Source of the DNA: Bacteroidales bacterium
Lineage (GTDB): Bacteria > Bacteroidota > Bacteroidia > Bacteroidales > UBA12077
Reading direction: 5' to 3'
Assembly: GCA_021108325.1 (NCBI GenBank)
Contig: JAIORB010000119.1
Span: 1 to 64,000 of the forward strand
Length of the DNA stretch: 64,000 bases
This document shows positions 44,843 through 55,000 of this stretch, one piece after another. The position numbers and the translations under genes are program-made. The notes beneath the pieces are model-generated. The model did no database searches and was not told where the DNA came from. It worked only from the letters and a program-made list of their open reading frames with translations. Position 1 is the stretch's first letter, and the number at the start of each line of letters is the position of its first letter.

Positions 44843-44917
44843 TTACATCTTATCACAATAAGGCTATATGCCGAAGGATGTAAATCCTATACTCCCGCTT
44901 TGGTGGGAGTTTTTTTA
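44843..44917 (+). ncRNA. tracrRNA of the type II-C system
   Basis: The anti-repeat ATTACATCTTATCACAAT (44842-44859) pairs with the first 18 bases of the array repeat. There are eight pairs, a two-base TT/TT internal loop, then eight more pairs including two G-U. Downstream are a nexus hairpin (GGC-TATAT-GCC, 44862-44872), a second hairpin (AGGAT-GTAA-ATCCT, 44875-44889 approximately) and a terminator stem (ACTCCC/GGGAGT, 44891-44909) followed by seven T. Order and shape are those of type II tracrRNAs. It is divergent from cas9. The rest of the gene-free stretch to 45162 contains only the terminator at 45086. Confidence 0.88.
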
Positions 44918-45085
44918 TTCCAATAGCTTAATCAAACCTAATATTGACAAAATGAGATGAGTTTCTAACTTGCAAAAAGTGTCAAACTGTTAAAATAGAT
45001 TCTTGATTTACAAACTTGTCAAAATGAAATGAAGTAACCTGATTTTTTTTCGCGCCTTACTTATAACTAGTCTATACAAAGAATC

Positions 45086-45128
45086 CTATTCCATCATAAA
45101 ACCTAAATATTAGGATTATGTGGAATAG
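45086..45128 (-). terminator. Hairpin after the second FtsX/MacB permease
   Basis: CTATTCCA (45086-45093) pairs with TGGAATAG (45121-45128), with further inner pairs (ATAA.CCTAA/TTAGG.TTAT). The U-run is poor, so termination is likely but not certain. It lies 35 bases beyond the permease stop. Confidence 0.5.
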
Positions 45129-45162
45129 TTGTTTTAAATGAAATTAATAAATTGGTCTCTAC

Positions 45163-47526
45163 CTATTCATTCCTTAAACTTTCAGCAGGATTTCTAATTG
45201 CAGCTTTATATGATTGATAACTAATTGTAATTATTACCACCGCAATAGACAGTACTGCTCCCAGAACAAACATCCACAATGATAATTCGGTATGATAAGC
45301 AAAATTCTCTAACCATCTATTCATTGCATAATAAGCAATTGGCCAGGCTAAAATATTTCCAATTATTATCAGTTTTGTAAACTCTGCTGAAAACATTCTA
45401 ACAATAGTTGGTACAGAAGCTCCTAAAACCTTACGAATTCCAATTTCCTTTGTTTTTTGCTCTGCCATAAAAGAAGCTAAGCCAAATATTCCAAGACATG
45501 AAATAAAGATTGCAAAAATTGAAAAATAATTGATTAAAGTATTACTCCTTTGTTCTGCCCTATATAAGTTCTCCAGAGTTTCATCCATAAAACGATAATT
45601 AAATTCATAATCCGGCTCAAAAGATTTCCAGATATCCTGAATATAATCCAATGTTTTCTGAATATCATTTGTCCCGACACGGATAAAACAAATGTTAGCC
45701 TGGTTAGGATCAATATAAAGCATAAGTGGAGCAATTTTATTTTTGATATTATTAAAGTTAAAATCTTTCATCACGCCAACGATGTAACCAGGTTCTTCAT
45801 CTAAAGTTATTGTTTTACCAATAGGGTTTTCCATTCCCATTTGTCGAACAGCTTCTTCGTTAACTATAAAAGAGTTAATGGTATCAGAAGACAAATATTC
45901 ACTGAATGCACGGCCCTCGGCCATGGAAATCTGCATAGTTTCAAAAAAATCAAAACCAACAGGAAAATAGTGTAAACTCATGGTTCGATCATCTGATTTA
46001 CCTTCCCACTCTTCAAGAGTCATTGAAGGACATGCATAAACAGGCAAAACCCGGCTTGTTGTTACTCCTTTAATATTTGGATTCTGAAGCAATTGTTGTT
46101 TTATGGATTTATAATTTTGCCGGGTATTGTTTTCCATGCCCAAATAAATCAAATGATGCTTGTTATAACCAAGATCTTTATTATTAATATACTTTATTTG
46201 TTTTGCGATTAATATTGTTGATATAATCAGAGCAACCGATAAAGTAAACTGAATAACCACTAATGTTCTTCTTAAACCAGAGCTTTTTGCACCGCTACTT
46301 AATTTACCTTTCAGTACTTTTATTGGGTTAAATGCCGATAAATATAAAGCAGGATAACTTCCGGCTATAAGTCCTGTAATTACAGCTATTACAATTAGCA
46401 TTGTTAAGATATAAGGATCTGATATTAAACCGGCAGACAATTCTTTTCCTGAAAGTTCATTAAATTTAGGTAATAAGAGAGCTACAAGCACTAATGCTAT
46501 CACAAATGAAAGCAATGACATAAAGATTGACTCGCAAAAAAACTGGCTAATTACATTTTTTCTTTTTGCTCCTACAACTTTTCTTAAACCAATTTCTTTT
46601 GCCCGGTTGCTAGATCTGGCCGTAGTCAGATTCATAAAATTTATGCAGGCTATTAGTAAAACTAAAAATGCTATTAACGAAAATGTAATTACATTATTTA
46701 AATCGCCTCGAATAGTAAAGTCATAAGCAAAGTCAGATTTTAAATAAATATCATTTAACGACTGACTAAATAACTCGGTATCATTTTCTTCATCAAACTT
46801 ATCTAAATATCTGTTTAGTTTATCATTAACTTTTTCTGATAAATTTTTATTCTTTAATAAAAAATATGTAGTAAAATTGTATGGTCCCTGGTCCATTTCA
46901 TCAATATCCTCCCCATCTTCGCGAAGTAAATGAAAGGGGAATAAAAAATCAAAATCAAAATGCGAATGATCAACATATTCGATAACACCGGTAATCTTAA
47001 ATGCTCCCCGTTCTCGTACCTCAATAATTTTTCCAACAGGGTTTTCTTCTCCAAAAATTCTTTTCGACACTTTTTCGGTTAAAACTACACTATGTGCATC
47101 GGTTAAAGCATTTTTAGGATTTCCTGATATAAATTTAAAATCGAAAATATTAAATGCGGTTGAATCTATTGCTGCACTACCTGCTTGAATATATTCTCCA
47201 TCTTTATACTTAAATAACCATGGTCCCCAATTTTTGAATCGACACATTAGCTCAATTTCCGGAAAATCCTTTTGCATATTTGGAGCTAATGCAGCAGGTG
47301 TTACCGCTACACGATATGGTTCTCCATTATTAATAATACTTACAAGAACTCTTTCAATCCGGTCCTTTTTTGAGTGCCATTTATCAAATTTTAGTTCGTC
47401 CTGAACCCATAATAATATTAAAATACTACAAGCCATACCAATGGCAAGGCCTATAATATTTATAAACGAGTATGTTGTATGCCTCTTTAGGTTACGAATG
47501 GCAGTTAATATGTAATTTTTTATCAT
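45163..47526 (-). CDS. ABC transporter permease, FtsX/MacB type
   Basis: The 787-residue protein has the same architecture as the protein at 11084: N-terminal TM, periplasmic domain, TM block with NFMNLTTARSSNRAKEIGLR, then a second half (RTLVVIQFTLSVALIISTIL) ending with three TMs and QKTKEIGIRKVLGAS. The two are clearly paralogues with moderate identity. No ATPase gene is adjacent, so an ATPase is shared from elsewhere. It carries the same sigma-54-like promoter and TGTTC-N6-GAACA site. Confidence 0.93.
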   Translation of the reverse strand: MIKNYILTAIRNLKRHTTYSFINIIGLAIGMACSILILLWVQDELKFDKWHSKKDRIERVLVSIINNGEPYRVAVTPAALAPNMQKDFPEIELMCRFKNWGPWLFKYKDGEYIQAGSAAIDSTAFNIFDFKFISGNPKNALTDAHSVVLTEKVSKRIFGEENPVGKIIEVRERGAFKITGVIEYVDHSHFDFDFLFPFHLLREDGEDIDEMDQGPYNFTTYFLLKNKNLSEKVNDKLNRYLDKFDEENDTELFSQSLNDIYLKSDFAYDFTIRGDLNNVITFSLIAFLVLLIACINFMNLTTARSSNRAKEIGLRKVVGAKRKNVISQFFCESIFMSLLSFVIALVLVALLLPKFNELSGKELSAGLISDPYILTMLIVIAVITGLIAGSYPALYLSAFNPIKVLKGKLSSGAKSSGLRRTLVVIQFTLSVALIISTILIAKQIKYINNKDLGYNKHHLIYLGMENNTRQNYKSIKQQLLQNPNIKGVTTSRVLPVYACPSMTLEEWEGKSDDRTMSLHYFPVGFDFFETMQISMAEGRAFSEYLSSDTINSFIVNEEAVRQMGMENPIGKTITLDEEPGYIVGVMKDFNFNNIKNKIAPLMLYIDPNQANICFIRVGTNDIQKTLDYIQDIWKSFEPDYEFNYRFMDETLENLYRAEQRSNTLINYFSIFAIFISCLGIFGLASFMAEQKTKEIGIRKVLGASVPTIVRMFSAEFTKLIIIGNILAWPIAYYAMNRWLENFAYHTELSLWMFVLGAVLSIAVVIITISYQSYKAAIRNPAESLRNE

Positions 47527-47557
47527 TATAGATAGATTTTAAATTATTAAAATTGCA

Positions 47558-47573
47558 TTCAATTTTTATGCCA
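47558..47573 (-). promoter_or_regulatory. Sigma-54-like -24/-12 promoter of the second permease gene
   Basis: On the minus strand TGGCATAAAAATTGAA fits TGGCAY-N5-TTG. It ends 47 bases from the start codon. The -12 GC is replaced by GA, as at 13531. Confidence 0.5.
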
Positions 47574-47661
47574 GCAAGTACCATCATGTTAATTAACAGA
47601 AATTTATACAAAATAAACCACAGTCGAAAAAGTATTAAGGTTGTTCAGTATAGTACAAATT

Positions 47662-47677
47662 TGTTCGTTTACGAACA
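47662..47677. promoter_or_regulatory. Dyad TGTTC-N6-GAACA, possible enhancer site
   Basis: TGTTCGTTTACGAACA is a near-perfect palindrome 89 bases upstream of the -24 element, with an additional TTGTTCAG half site at about 47641. It equals the 13603-13618 site in pattern. Confidence 0.55.
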
Positions 47678-47710
47678 GTGTAAGCTAAGTAAGGAAATTT
47701 CTTTTAATAT

Positions 47711-48889
47711 TTAAAATTTGAGAAAAGTTTTATCTAGATTAATCCTATACCCAACAGTTAATATCCATGTACCATCTAAAGGAGAATCGTTTTCAGTTTT
47801 CAGTCTCATATAATCCAACATAAAACCATATAAACCTATACCATAACCAAAAGTTTGATAATTCCGGTTTCCCTTAGTTTCATGTTCTATTTTTCGACCA
47901 TGACGAAAAGCAAAGTATGCGATATCAGAATAACTTAATCGCAGTTCACTTCCAAATTTATGTTTTATTTCGTTCACTTCTTCTTCAAAACCTCCCGGAG
48001 AATCGTAAAATGACTGATACAAAGCTTTAAAAGAACTAATATCAGGATTGTAACCATCAATAATATTTCCTTCTGTATCGTATATCGGAAGAGTTGGAAC
48101 AAGATATTTTTCGGCCTGGTAACCAAGTTCAATATTAAATCTAAATTTATGGGAAATATCTATATCGGGATTAATAAATAAACCTGCCATAAACCGTGTG
48201 GGTATAAAACTCTTATCAGAACTGGTATATGAAACTCTGGGTCCGAAATCTGTTATTGCAACTCCCAAACTTGTATTTAAACATGACGATTGGTTTAACT
48301 TATATTTTTTATCGTAATTAAATCCAATATCGACGGCAAATGAATTTATTGTTTTGACATCAGGTAAATTATCTCCAATTTTACTTCTTAAATATTTAAT
48401 TGCAATACCTGTTGAAATTGATTTTTTAAACGAATGTGTATATCCAAGCTTAAAAAACAGTTCATAAGGATTAATCGTTCCTGTAAGCTCATCAACTTCG
48501 CTTATTAAATCAATGTGCTCCATATCGAAATAAGAAAAATTTATTCCTAAAGCATTAGATGAGTCAATTGCATAAAATCCGGATACGCTTGAAATATTCA
48601 AATCATCAGTAATCTCTTTTAACCAGGGTTCATAACTAAAATTAATACCTGCATATTTAGCATTCCTTGATATTAAAGCCGGATTTTGATATAAACCTGT
48701 ATTTGTATAAAAAAGTGATGAGACAACACCAACTTCGCCAAATCCTCCTAAACGAGCATTATTATTTATGTCTAAAATTGGTAAGGTATATTCAACATTA
48801 TTGATTTGAGAAATGGAAATATCGGGTTGAGAGAAAGAAATATTAGCACTAATCAATATTAAAAAAAGTATAAAAATCAGTTTTATCAT
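47711..48889 (-). CDS. PorV/PorQ-family outer-membrane protein
   Basis: The 392-residue protein has a signal peptide (to about residue 20). The family's N-terminal pattern is ARLGGFGEVGVVSSLFYTNT and LYQNPALISRNAKYAGINFS. A beta-barrel body of FadL/PorV type follows, ending in GYRINLDKTFLKF. PorV-like proteins shuttle T9SS cargo or support its attachment; other members have unknown roles. It fits the presence of T9SS cargo at 16302 and 17996. Its 3' end is duplicated as a remnant at 19121-19326. It stands alone, with a 184-base gap on the permease side. Confidence 0.85.
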   Translation of the reverse strand: MIKLIFILFLILISANISFSQPDISISQINNVEYTLPILDINNNARLGGFGEVGVVSSLFYTNTGLYQNPALISRNAKYAGINFSYEPWLKEITDDLNISSVSGFYAIDSSNALGINFSYFDMEHIDLISEVDELTGTINPYELFFKLGYTHSFKKSISTGIAIKYLRSKIGDNLPDVKTINSFAVDIGFNYDKKYKLNQSSCLNTSLGVAITDFGPRVSYTSSDKSFIPTRFMAGLFINPDIDISHKFRFNIELGYQAEKYLVPTLPIYDTEGNIIDGYNPDISSFKALYQSFYDSPGGFEEEVNEIKHKFGSELRLSYSDIAYFAFRHGRKIEHETKGNRNYQTFGYGIGLYGFMLDYMRLKTENDSPLDGTWILTVGYRINLDKTFLKF

Positions 48890-48996
48890 TTTTTAATTTT
48901 TGTCAAAATAAAAACCTGTATATATGCTGTTTTAAAACAAAACTTCCGAAGCTATTAAAAACTTCGGAAGTTCAATAACAAATATAATACTAAAAA

Positions 48997-49353
48997 TTAA
49001 TTTTTAGATTTCTTCATTGAAACTAACTTGTTTTCAGCCATGAATTTTGCAAAATCTTCGTATCCAAGTTCTTTAATCATTTTTATTCCGGCTTTTCTGT
49101 CCGATTTGAAAACAAACTCAAACATACGAGCAACAAAATTGTCGAACATCTTACAATCTTTTACATCAGAGAATTCATCGCACTGTGCACAAGATTTAAT
49201 ATCTTTTTCTATACAACACTTGCGAATTTTACACCATGTTGCTTTTTTGTTTTCGGCGCATCCGGGGCATTTACCTTTCAGGTATTTTCCACACGATCCG
49301 CAATATAAGCCGCAATAGCTTACCAACTCAGGATTTACCAGGATTTCTTTCAT
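48997..49353 (-). CDS. DUF3795-type cysteine-rich protein
   Basis: The 118-residue protein has 13 cysteines in its first two thirds (SYCGLYCGSCGKYLKGKCPG, then CAENKKATWCKIRKCC, then CAQCDEFSD). The spacing is that of the DUF3795 zinc-ribbon-like family. A metal-binding role is likely; the cellular function is unknown. No partner gene is obvious. Confidence 0.85.
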   Translation of the reverse strand: MKEILVNPELVSYCGLYCGSCGKYLKGKCPGCAENKKATWCKIRKCCIEKDIKSCAQCDEFSDVKDCKMFDNFVARMFEFVFKSDRKAGIKMIKELGYEDFAKFMAENKLVSMKKSKN

Positions 49354-49426
49354 AATCTTTCAATTTAGGGGTTCTTACAAACAGAATTTCTATTTTATTT
49401 AATCCATTAATATGCTATAAATAAAC

Positions 49427-49505
49427 AGGAATAATGGAATAGTGGATAAATGGAAATACCTCTTAACTTTAAACAATATTCCAAAATTCCATTTTTCCAT
49501 AATTC
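49427..49505. repeat. Imperfect inverted repeat, GGAAT-rich
   Basis: The left arm from 49427 starts GGAATAATGGAATAGTGGA. The right arm ends CCATAATTCC at 49505, with TTCCAAAATTCCA before it. The arms of about 30 bases pair with several mismatches. It fills most of the 215-base gap between the two flanking genes. Confidence 0.5.
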
Positions 49506-49568
49506 CTCTTAATTAATTGTATTTATTATTGTTGCATTATTCATATTTCAATAGTTATTAAACAAAAG

Positions 49569-50012
49569 TTACTTTATTCCAATTTGTATTTCGGTTAGAT
49601 TGTTTTCGGTATTTTCAAAATCGACCTGATGGTAAATTTCCCTGGATTCACCTGTCATTTGGTGTCCATTTTTAAAAACATCACCAATGATTTTATCATA
49701 GGTTTCTTTGAACTTTCCCCAATCGCCTTTATGAATAATCGATGTACATTTGAAACTTTCGAGGATTTTTACATTCTCAGATTCATTTCCGGGATTGACA
49801 GGAAATCCAACGGTTAAATCAAAAACAGTATCAGGATTTCCATCAGCACCTTTATAAATCCATATTTGTGGTCCTGTTATTGCTAATCCTTTAAGATCAA
49901 TTTCTTCTAAAATCTTCTCTGGAAGAACTTTAACATGTTCACCAATTAACTTTAGTGAAGTTTTAATTTCGTGAGCATAAATTGTTGTTTGCCGTACATT
50001 TTTTATCTCCAT
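49569..50012 (-). CDS. Stand-alone GyrI-like effector-binding protein
   Basis: The 147-residue protein matches the GyrI/SOUL-like fold: VRQTTIYAHEIKTSLKLIGE, ITGPQIWIYKGADGNPDTVF, LTVGFPVNPGNESENVKIL, then the acidic SIIHKGDWGKFKETYDKII. There is no DNA-binding domain. Such proteins bind small hydrophobic molecules and may sequester or sense drugs. The AraC protein at 7346 carries the same domain type. It is encoded downstream of the YafY gene on the same strand. Confidence 0.8.
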   Translation of the reverse strand: MEIKNVRQTTIYAHEIKTSLKLIGEHVKVLPEKILEEIDLKGLAITGPQIWIYKGADGNPDTVFDLTVGFPVNPGNESENVKILESFKCTSIIHKGDWGKFKETYDKIIGDVFKNGHQMTGESREIYHQVDFENTENNLTEIQIGIK

Positions 50013-50072
50013 CTTTTTTTGCTTTTAATGATTTATTAAACAAAGATGAAAACAGGGAGTGACAACAGTATG

Positions 50073-51056
50073 TCAACTAGGTAAATATTTTTCCTGAAGA
50101 TTTTTAACTATTTCAGCCACAATCGATTTTAGCGATTCCGGTTCAATAATTTCAACTTTATCCAGAAAAGTAATTATCCATTTTCCGATATAATCTTCCG
50201 AATTACTTAAAAAACTCATTTCAACTTTATCATTAATTTCTTTTTCATCAATAAATCCATAATAATATTTTGCCTGATTAATGTCCGAAATAATTTCTTT
50301 ATCAAATAACAGTTTTACTAAAAAGACATCGTTATTAGAAGTTATCGTATTAAAATAATCACGTATAGAAGGCTTGTCTTCTATCATAAATTTTTCATTC
50401 GTCAGACTTATACTTTTAATCCTGTCGATTCTAAAATCGCGATAATCAGTCCGTAATTTGCAGAATGCAATCAAATGCCAATTAAAACTGTAATGGCAAA
50501 TCCCAACTGGTTCTACTATTCTATTTGTATCCTCGTTTTTGGAAAAAGAATTATAAACCAGTTCTAATGCTACTCGCTTGTCAATTCCTTTCAAAATAAT
50601 ATCCATTATTTTTTCAGGAATATCACTTTTTATAATTGCTGAAGAACTAAATACTTCAATATGTTTATCAATATTCTCAATAAATTCCTTTTCTGAAACA
50701 TTTAATATCGATCTGATTTTATATAAAGCAGAATTTAGATTTTCCTGTAATGTTTTATCAGTTAACTTTTCGGTAAGTTTATTAGCAATTAATAAAGCAC
50801 TCGCCTCTTCTTTTGAAAAACCTACTGGTTGTAAATGATAACTATCGACAATAAAATATCCAATTCCGGGTTCCGATCCAATTGGTACACCGGCTTCTTC
50901 CAATGCTCTAATATCTCTATAAACTGTTCGTTTGCAAATATCAAAACGTTCAGCCAGCTCCTTGGCTGTTACAATTTTCTTCGATTGCAAGTGAATTAAA
51001 ATGGCTGTTAATCTATCAATTCTGTTCATCTTAAAATTTATTATTTCAACGCACAA
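50073..51056 (-). CDS. YafY-type HTH/WYL transcriptional regulator
   Basis: The 327-residue frame has a DeoR-like winged helix (MNRIDRLTAILIHLQSKKIV, KELAERFDICKRTVYRDIRA). A WYL domain follows (GICHYSFNWHLIAFCKLRTD, FRIDRIKSISLTNEKF). The frame begins at 51056, but the internal Met at 51029 (MNRIDRL) is the usual family start and is preferred. WYL domains sense nucleic acids or related ligands. It may regulate the GyrI-like gene behind it. Confidence 0.9.
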   Translation of the reverse strand: MCVEIINFKMNRIDRLTAILIHLQSKKIVTAKELAERFDICKRTVYRDIRALEEAGVPIGSEPGIGYFIVDSYHLQPVGFSKEEASALLIANKLTEKLTDKTLQENLNSALYKIRSILNVSEKEFIENIDKHIEVFSSSAIIKSDIPEKIMDIILKGIDKRVALELVYNSFSKNEDTNRIVEPVGICHYSFNWHLIAFCKLRTDYRDFRIDRIKSISLTNEKFMIEDKPSIRDYFNTITSNNDVFLVKLLFDKEIISDINQAKYYYGFIDEKEINDKVEMSFLSNSEDYIGKWIITFLDKVEIIEPESLKSIVAEIVKNLQEKYLPS

Positions 51057-51070
51057 GAATGTGCGTTGTA

Positions 51071-51403
51071 CTACTTAGCACAGTTTACACAGTGCCTGCT
51101 TTGTGGCATTAAAAGGATTCGTCCAATTGGTATAGGCTTTTTACATTTTGCACATATTCCAAAATCATCTTCTCCAACCTGAGTTAACATATATTTTAAC
51201 TTACCAAGCTTTTCTTCTGCCTGTCGTAAAGCAGCTTCTGCAACACTCTTATTATTGATGGCATCCATTCTGGAGATTCTGCCAATAGCATTTTCAGGTG
51301 CAATTGGTTTTGTTATTTCTTTATACTCAACAATCGATTTCTCTGTTTTATCGATTTCAGTAATGATTTTTTCCTTAATTTCTTTAGCTATTTTATCGTC
51401 CAT
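51071..51403 (-). CDS. TraR/DksA-family zinc-finger protein
   Basis: The 110-residue protein has a coiled coil at about residues 5-80 and a four-cysteine finger at the end, GICAKCKKPIPIGRILLMP then RHCVNCAK. The DksA-type DxxDxA acidic tip is not evident. It is the size of the short DksA-like proteins that modulate RNA polymerase. It precedes the YafY gene on the same strand by 14 bases. Confidence 0.9.
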   Translation of the reverse strand: MDDKIAKEIKEKIITEIDKTEKSIVEYKEITKPIAPENAIGRISRMDAINNKSVAEAALRQAEEKLGKLKYMLTQVGEDDFGICAKCKKPIPIGRILLMPQSRHCVNCAK

Positions 51404-51588
51404 CTCAAATAATTTTAAACAAATTGATATTTCGAATGTACTATTTTTTTAAGACTTTCAAGTCTTAACATTAATTAGCGTAAAAAATATGAAAAAAGTA
51501 TTTAATTTTGGATATTTGAATAGTATGCGTTTACAAAATGATTTTCTGAATGATGTTTTCAATCTTCTAATTTAGAAAAACTGATAAC

Positions 51589-51894
51589 ATGATTAACTTA
51601 TTTGTAATAAGTACAATAGTTTTGATATTAAATATCCCTTTTGGATATTGGAGAGCAAATGTTAAAAAATTTTCTTTGCAATGGATTTTATCTGTTCATA
51701 TTCCAGTTCCATTTATTATTGCATTAAGAATCTTCTTCGATATTGGATTTGGCTGGTATACATACCTGTTTTTAGTTTCAGCCTTTATTATTGGCCAAAA
51801 ACTTGGTGCAATTATTTATAAATACCTTGAAAAAAATAAAAATGTAAGCTCATGTCTTATTATGGATTTACGAAAACTAATTTGTGAGCATTAA
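51589..51894 (+). CDS. Small membrane protein, conserved type
   Basis: The 101-residue protein has three hydrophobic segments (about residues 3-20, 32-50 and 56-78). It contains the motif NIPFGYWRANVKKFSLQWIL and a basic C-terminus. Similar proteins are common in diverse bacteria without a known function. Monocistronic, 195 bases upstream of the tricorn start. Confidence 0.75.
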   Translation: MINLFVISTIVLILNIPFGYWRANVKKFSLQWILSVHIPVPFIIALRIFFDIGFGWYTYLFLVSAFIIGQKLGAIIYKYLEKNKNVSSCLIMDLRKLICEH

Positions 51895-52089
51895 TTCCAT
51901 TGCACTATTTTCAATATATAAGAACCAAGCATATATTATTTAAATCTATGTTTCAAGGATTTTTTCTTTATCTTCGTTATGTTTTTCAAATATTATTCAC
52001 AAAAGCAAACCGAAAAGTTTTTTTTCATTTTTCAAATTAATCGATTCGTAATTTATTTAGTCTATATAATCAAATCAAAACAATTAATT

Positions 52090-55000
52090 ATGCGCAAAAT
52101 TAGAATTAAACTTTCAGTAATAGCCTTACTAATTGTATTTATAGCACTTTCAGCCAAGGCCCAAAACGATGCCCGCTTATTGCGATTCCCCGATATCAAT
52201 AATAACCTGATAGCCTTTGTATATGCAGGCGATATCTGGACAGTAAATGCAAGCGGAGGAGACGCTATAAGGTTAACATCACATAAAGGATTAGAATTAT
52301 TTCCAAGAATTTCTCCTGATGGAAATTGGATTGCATTTTCTGCTGAATATTCAGGTAGCAGACAAGTATATGTAATGCCGGCAACAGGAGGAACTCCTCA
52401 ACAATTAACTTTTTATAACGATGTTGGAGAAATGCCTCCTCGAGGTGGTTTCGATAATGTTATTTTAGACTGGACGCCAGATAGCAAAAATATTCTGATT
52501 AGAGGAAACAGAACTCCTTTTGGAGAACGAAACGGGAAATACTTTTTAGTTAGTATTGATGGTGGTTTGGAAAAGCCATTGCAAATAACAGATGGCGGTT
52601 TTGGTGTACTTTCACCCGATGCTTCAAAAATATGTTATACTCCAATTAGCCGCGAATTCAGAACATGGAAACGTTATAAAGGTGGCCGTGCTTCTGACAT
52701 TTATATTTATGATTTACAAAATGATATTTCTGAAAGAATTACGGATTTTGTGGGAACTGATCAAATCCCGGTTTGGTATAAAAACAAAATATATTTTGCT
52801 TCCGACAGAGATTTAACTTTAAACATTTATAGTTACGATCTGGGCACCAAAGAAACAAAACAGATTACTACTCATTCTGAATTTGATGTAATGTGGCCTT
52901 CAGGCGAAAACGGAATGATTACTTATGAAAATGGCGGACACATTTATAAACTAGATGTCGAAACCGGAAAAACTGATAAGGTAACCGTTAATATAAGTTT
53001 CGACAATCCTAACATTCTTCCTTATTTCAAAAATGTAAGTGATTTCATAGAAGGCGCTGCAATAGCACCAAGTGGAAAACGTGCTTTATTTGATGCCCGT
53101 GGAGATATTTTCTCTGTTCCAGCCGAAAACGGTTTTACAATAAACCTTACTAAAACTCAAGGTATTCGTGAAATGTCTCCGGCATGGTCGCCAAACGGGA
53201 AATATATTTCTTACATTTCTGATGCAACAGGCGAATACGAAATTTATCTTTTAGAAAATAAAGAAGGGGCTAAAGCCAAACAGTTAACTTTTAACTCAAG
53301 AGCATGGAAATATGATCCTATATGGTCGCCAGACAGTAAATATTTATTATTTTCCGATCGTACTTTAAAACTGCAATATATCGATATTGTTACGGGTACA
53401 ATAAAGCTTGTTGCAAGTGCTTATTCTGATGAAATAAGAAATTACAGTTTTTCTCCTGACTCAAAATGGATAACCTATACTAATGATAGCGAAAATAGTA
53501 ATAGCGCAATTTGGGTTTACAGTCTTGCAACAGGTCAGAATCATAAATTAACCGATGATACTTTTGCTGATAACAGTCCTGTTTTCTCGAAATGCGGTGA
53601 TTATATTTTCTTCTTATCGAATCGTGATTTTAATCTTAATTTTTCGAGCTTTGAGTTTACATACCTGTACGACAAGGCAACCAGAATTTATGCTTTGGCA
53701 TTAAGAAAAGATAGTCCAAAGCTGTTCAAATTCAAAAATGATGTTGTAACTGTAAAAGCTGAAGATTCATCAAAAGACAAAAAAGGTAAAAAAAACAATG
53801 ATGAACCTGAGAAAGAAGAACCTAATATTAAAATTGATTTCGACGGTATTACTGATAGAATAATGGATTTACCAATTGCTGACGGAAATTATAGATTTCT
53901 TAAAGCAGTTGAAGGAGGAATCCTTTATGGTGCTAAAGAAGGATTACATAAATATGATATTTCAGAAGAAAAAGACGAGTTAATTATATCTGATGTCAGG
54001 TGGGCAATACTATCTGCTGATGGTAAAAAAATGCTTTATACAACAAAAGGTGATTATGGTATTGTAAAAATTTCTCCAAAACAAAAAGCCGGTGATGGCA
54101 AATTAGATTTAAGTAATGTAGAAATGAAAATTGATCCTAAAAAAGAATGGGAACAGATTTATACCGATGGATGGAGAATATTCAGAGATTATTTTTATGT
54201 TTCGAATCTTCATAATATCGATTGGGCCGGTTTAAAAGCCAAATATGCTCAATTATTACCTTATGTAAGCCACAGAGCCGATTTAGATTATATATTCGGA
54301 GAAATTATTGCAGAATCGAATACCGGCCATGCTTATGATAATTATGGCGATTTTGAAAGAGTAAAACGCATTGATGGTGGTTTATTAGGGGCAGAATTTA
54401 AAACAGATGAAAATGCAAATCGCTATATCATTTCGAAAATTTACAAAGGCGAAAACTGGAATGATGCTCGTAAATCTCCTTTAACTGAACAAGGTATAAA
54501 TATTAAAGAAGGAGATTTTTTAATTAACCTGAATGGGAATAATGTAACATTAGCTGATAATCCATATAAATTCCTTGAAAATACAGCAGGTAAACACATC
54601 AAAATAACTGTTAATTCTACTCCATCAGAAACGGGAGCTAAAACTTATATCGTAAAAACTATAAGTAGCGAATTGAAATTATTCTATTTAGATTGGGTAG
54701 AAACACGCCGTGCAATGGTTGATAAACTTTCTGGTGGAAGAATTGGTTATATTCATGTTCCAAATACAGCCTTTGAAGGTAATTATGAACTTTATCGTGG
54801 TATGTATACATATCACAATAAAGAAGCTCTAATTATTGACGATCGTTATAATGGAGGTGGTTTTATACCTGCATATATGATTGACTTACTTAATCGCCAA
54901 ACTCTAAGTTACTGGCACCGAAACAAATTACAGCCTATGAAATCACCGGCAGTTGCTCATGACGGTCCGAAAGCTATGTTAATTAATGGCTATTCATCAT

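Noticed and set aside
44920-45085. Direct repeat GACAAAATGAGATGAG/GTCAAAATGAAATGAAG as an operator pair
   Set aside because: The two copies are imperfect and lie downstream of both neighbouring genes or beyond the tracrRNA terminator; no clear function.
51979-52089. Upstream in-frame start of the tricorn protease
   Set aside because: The extra 37 residues hide a clean signal peptide that begins at 52090.
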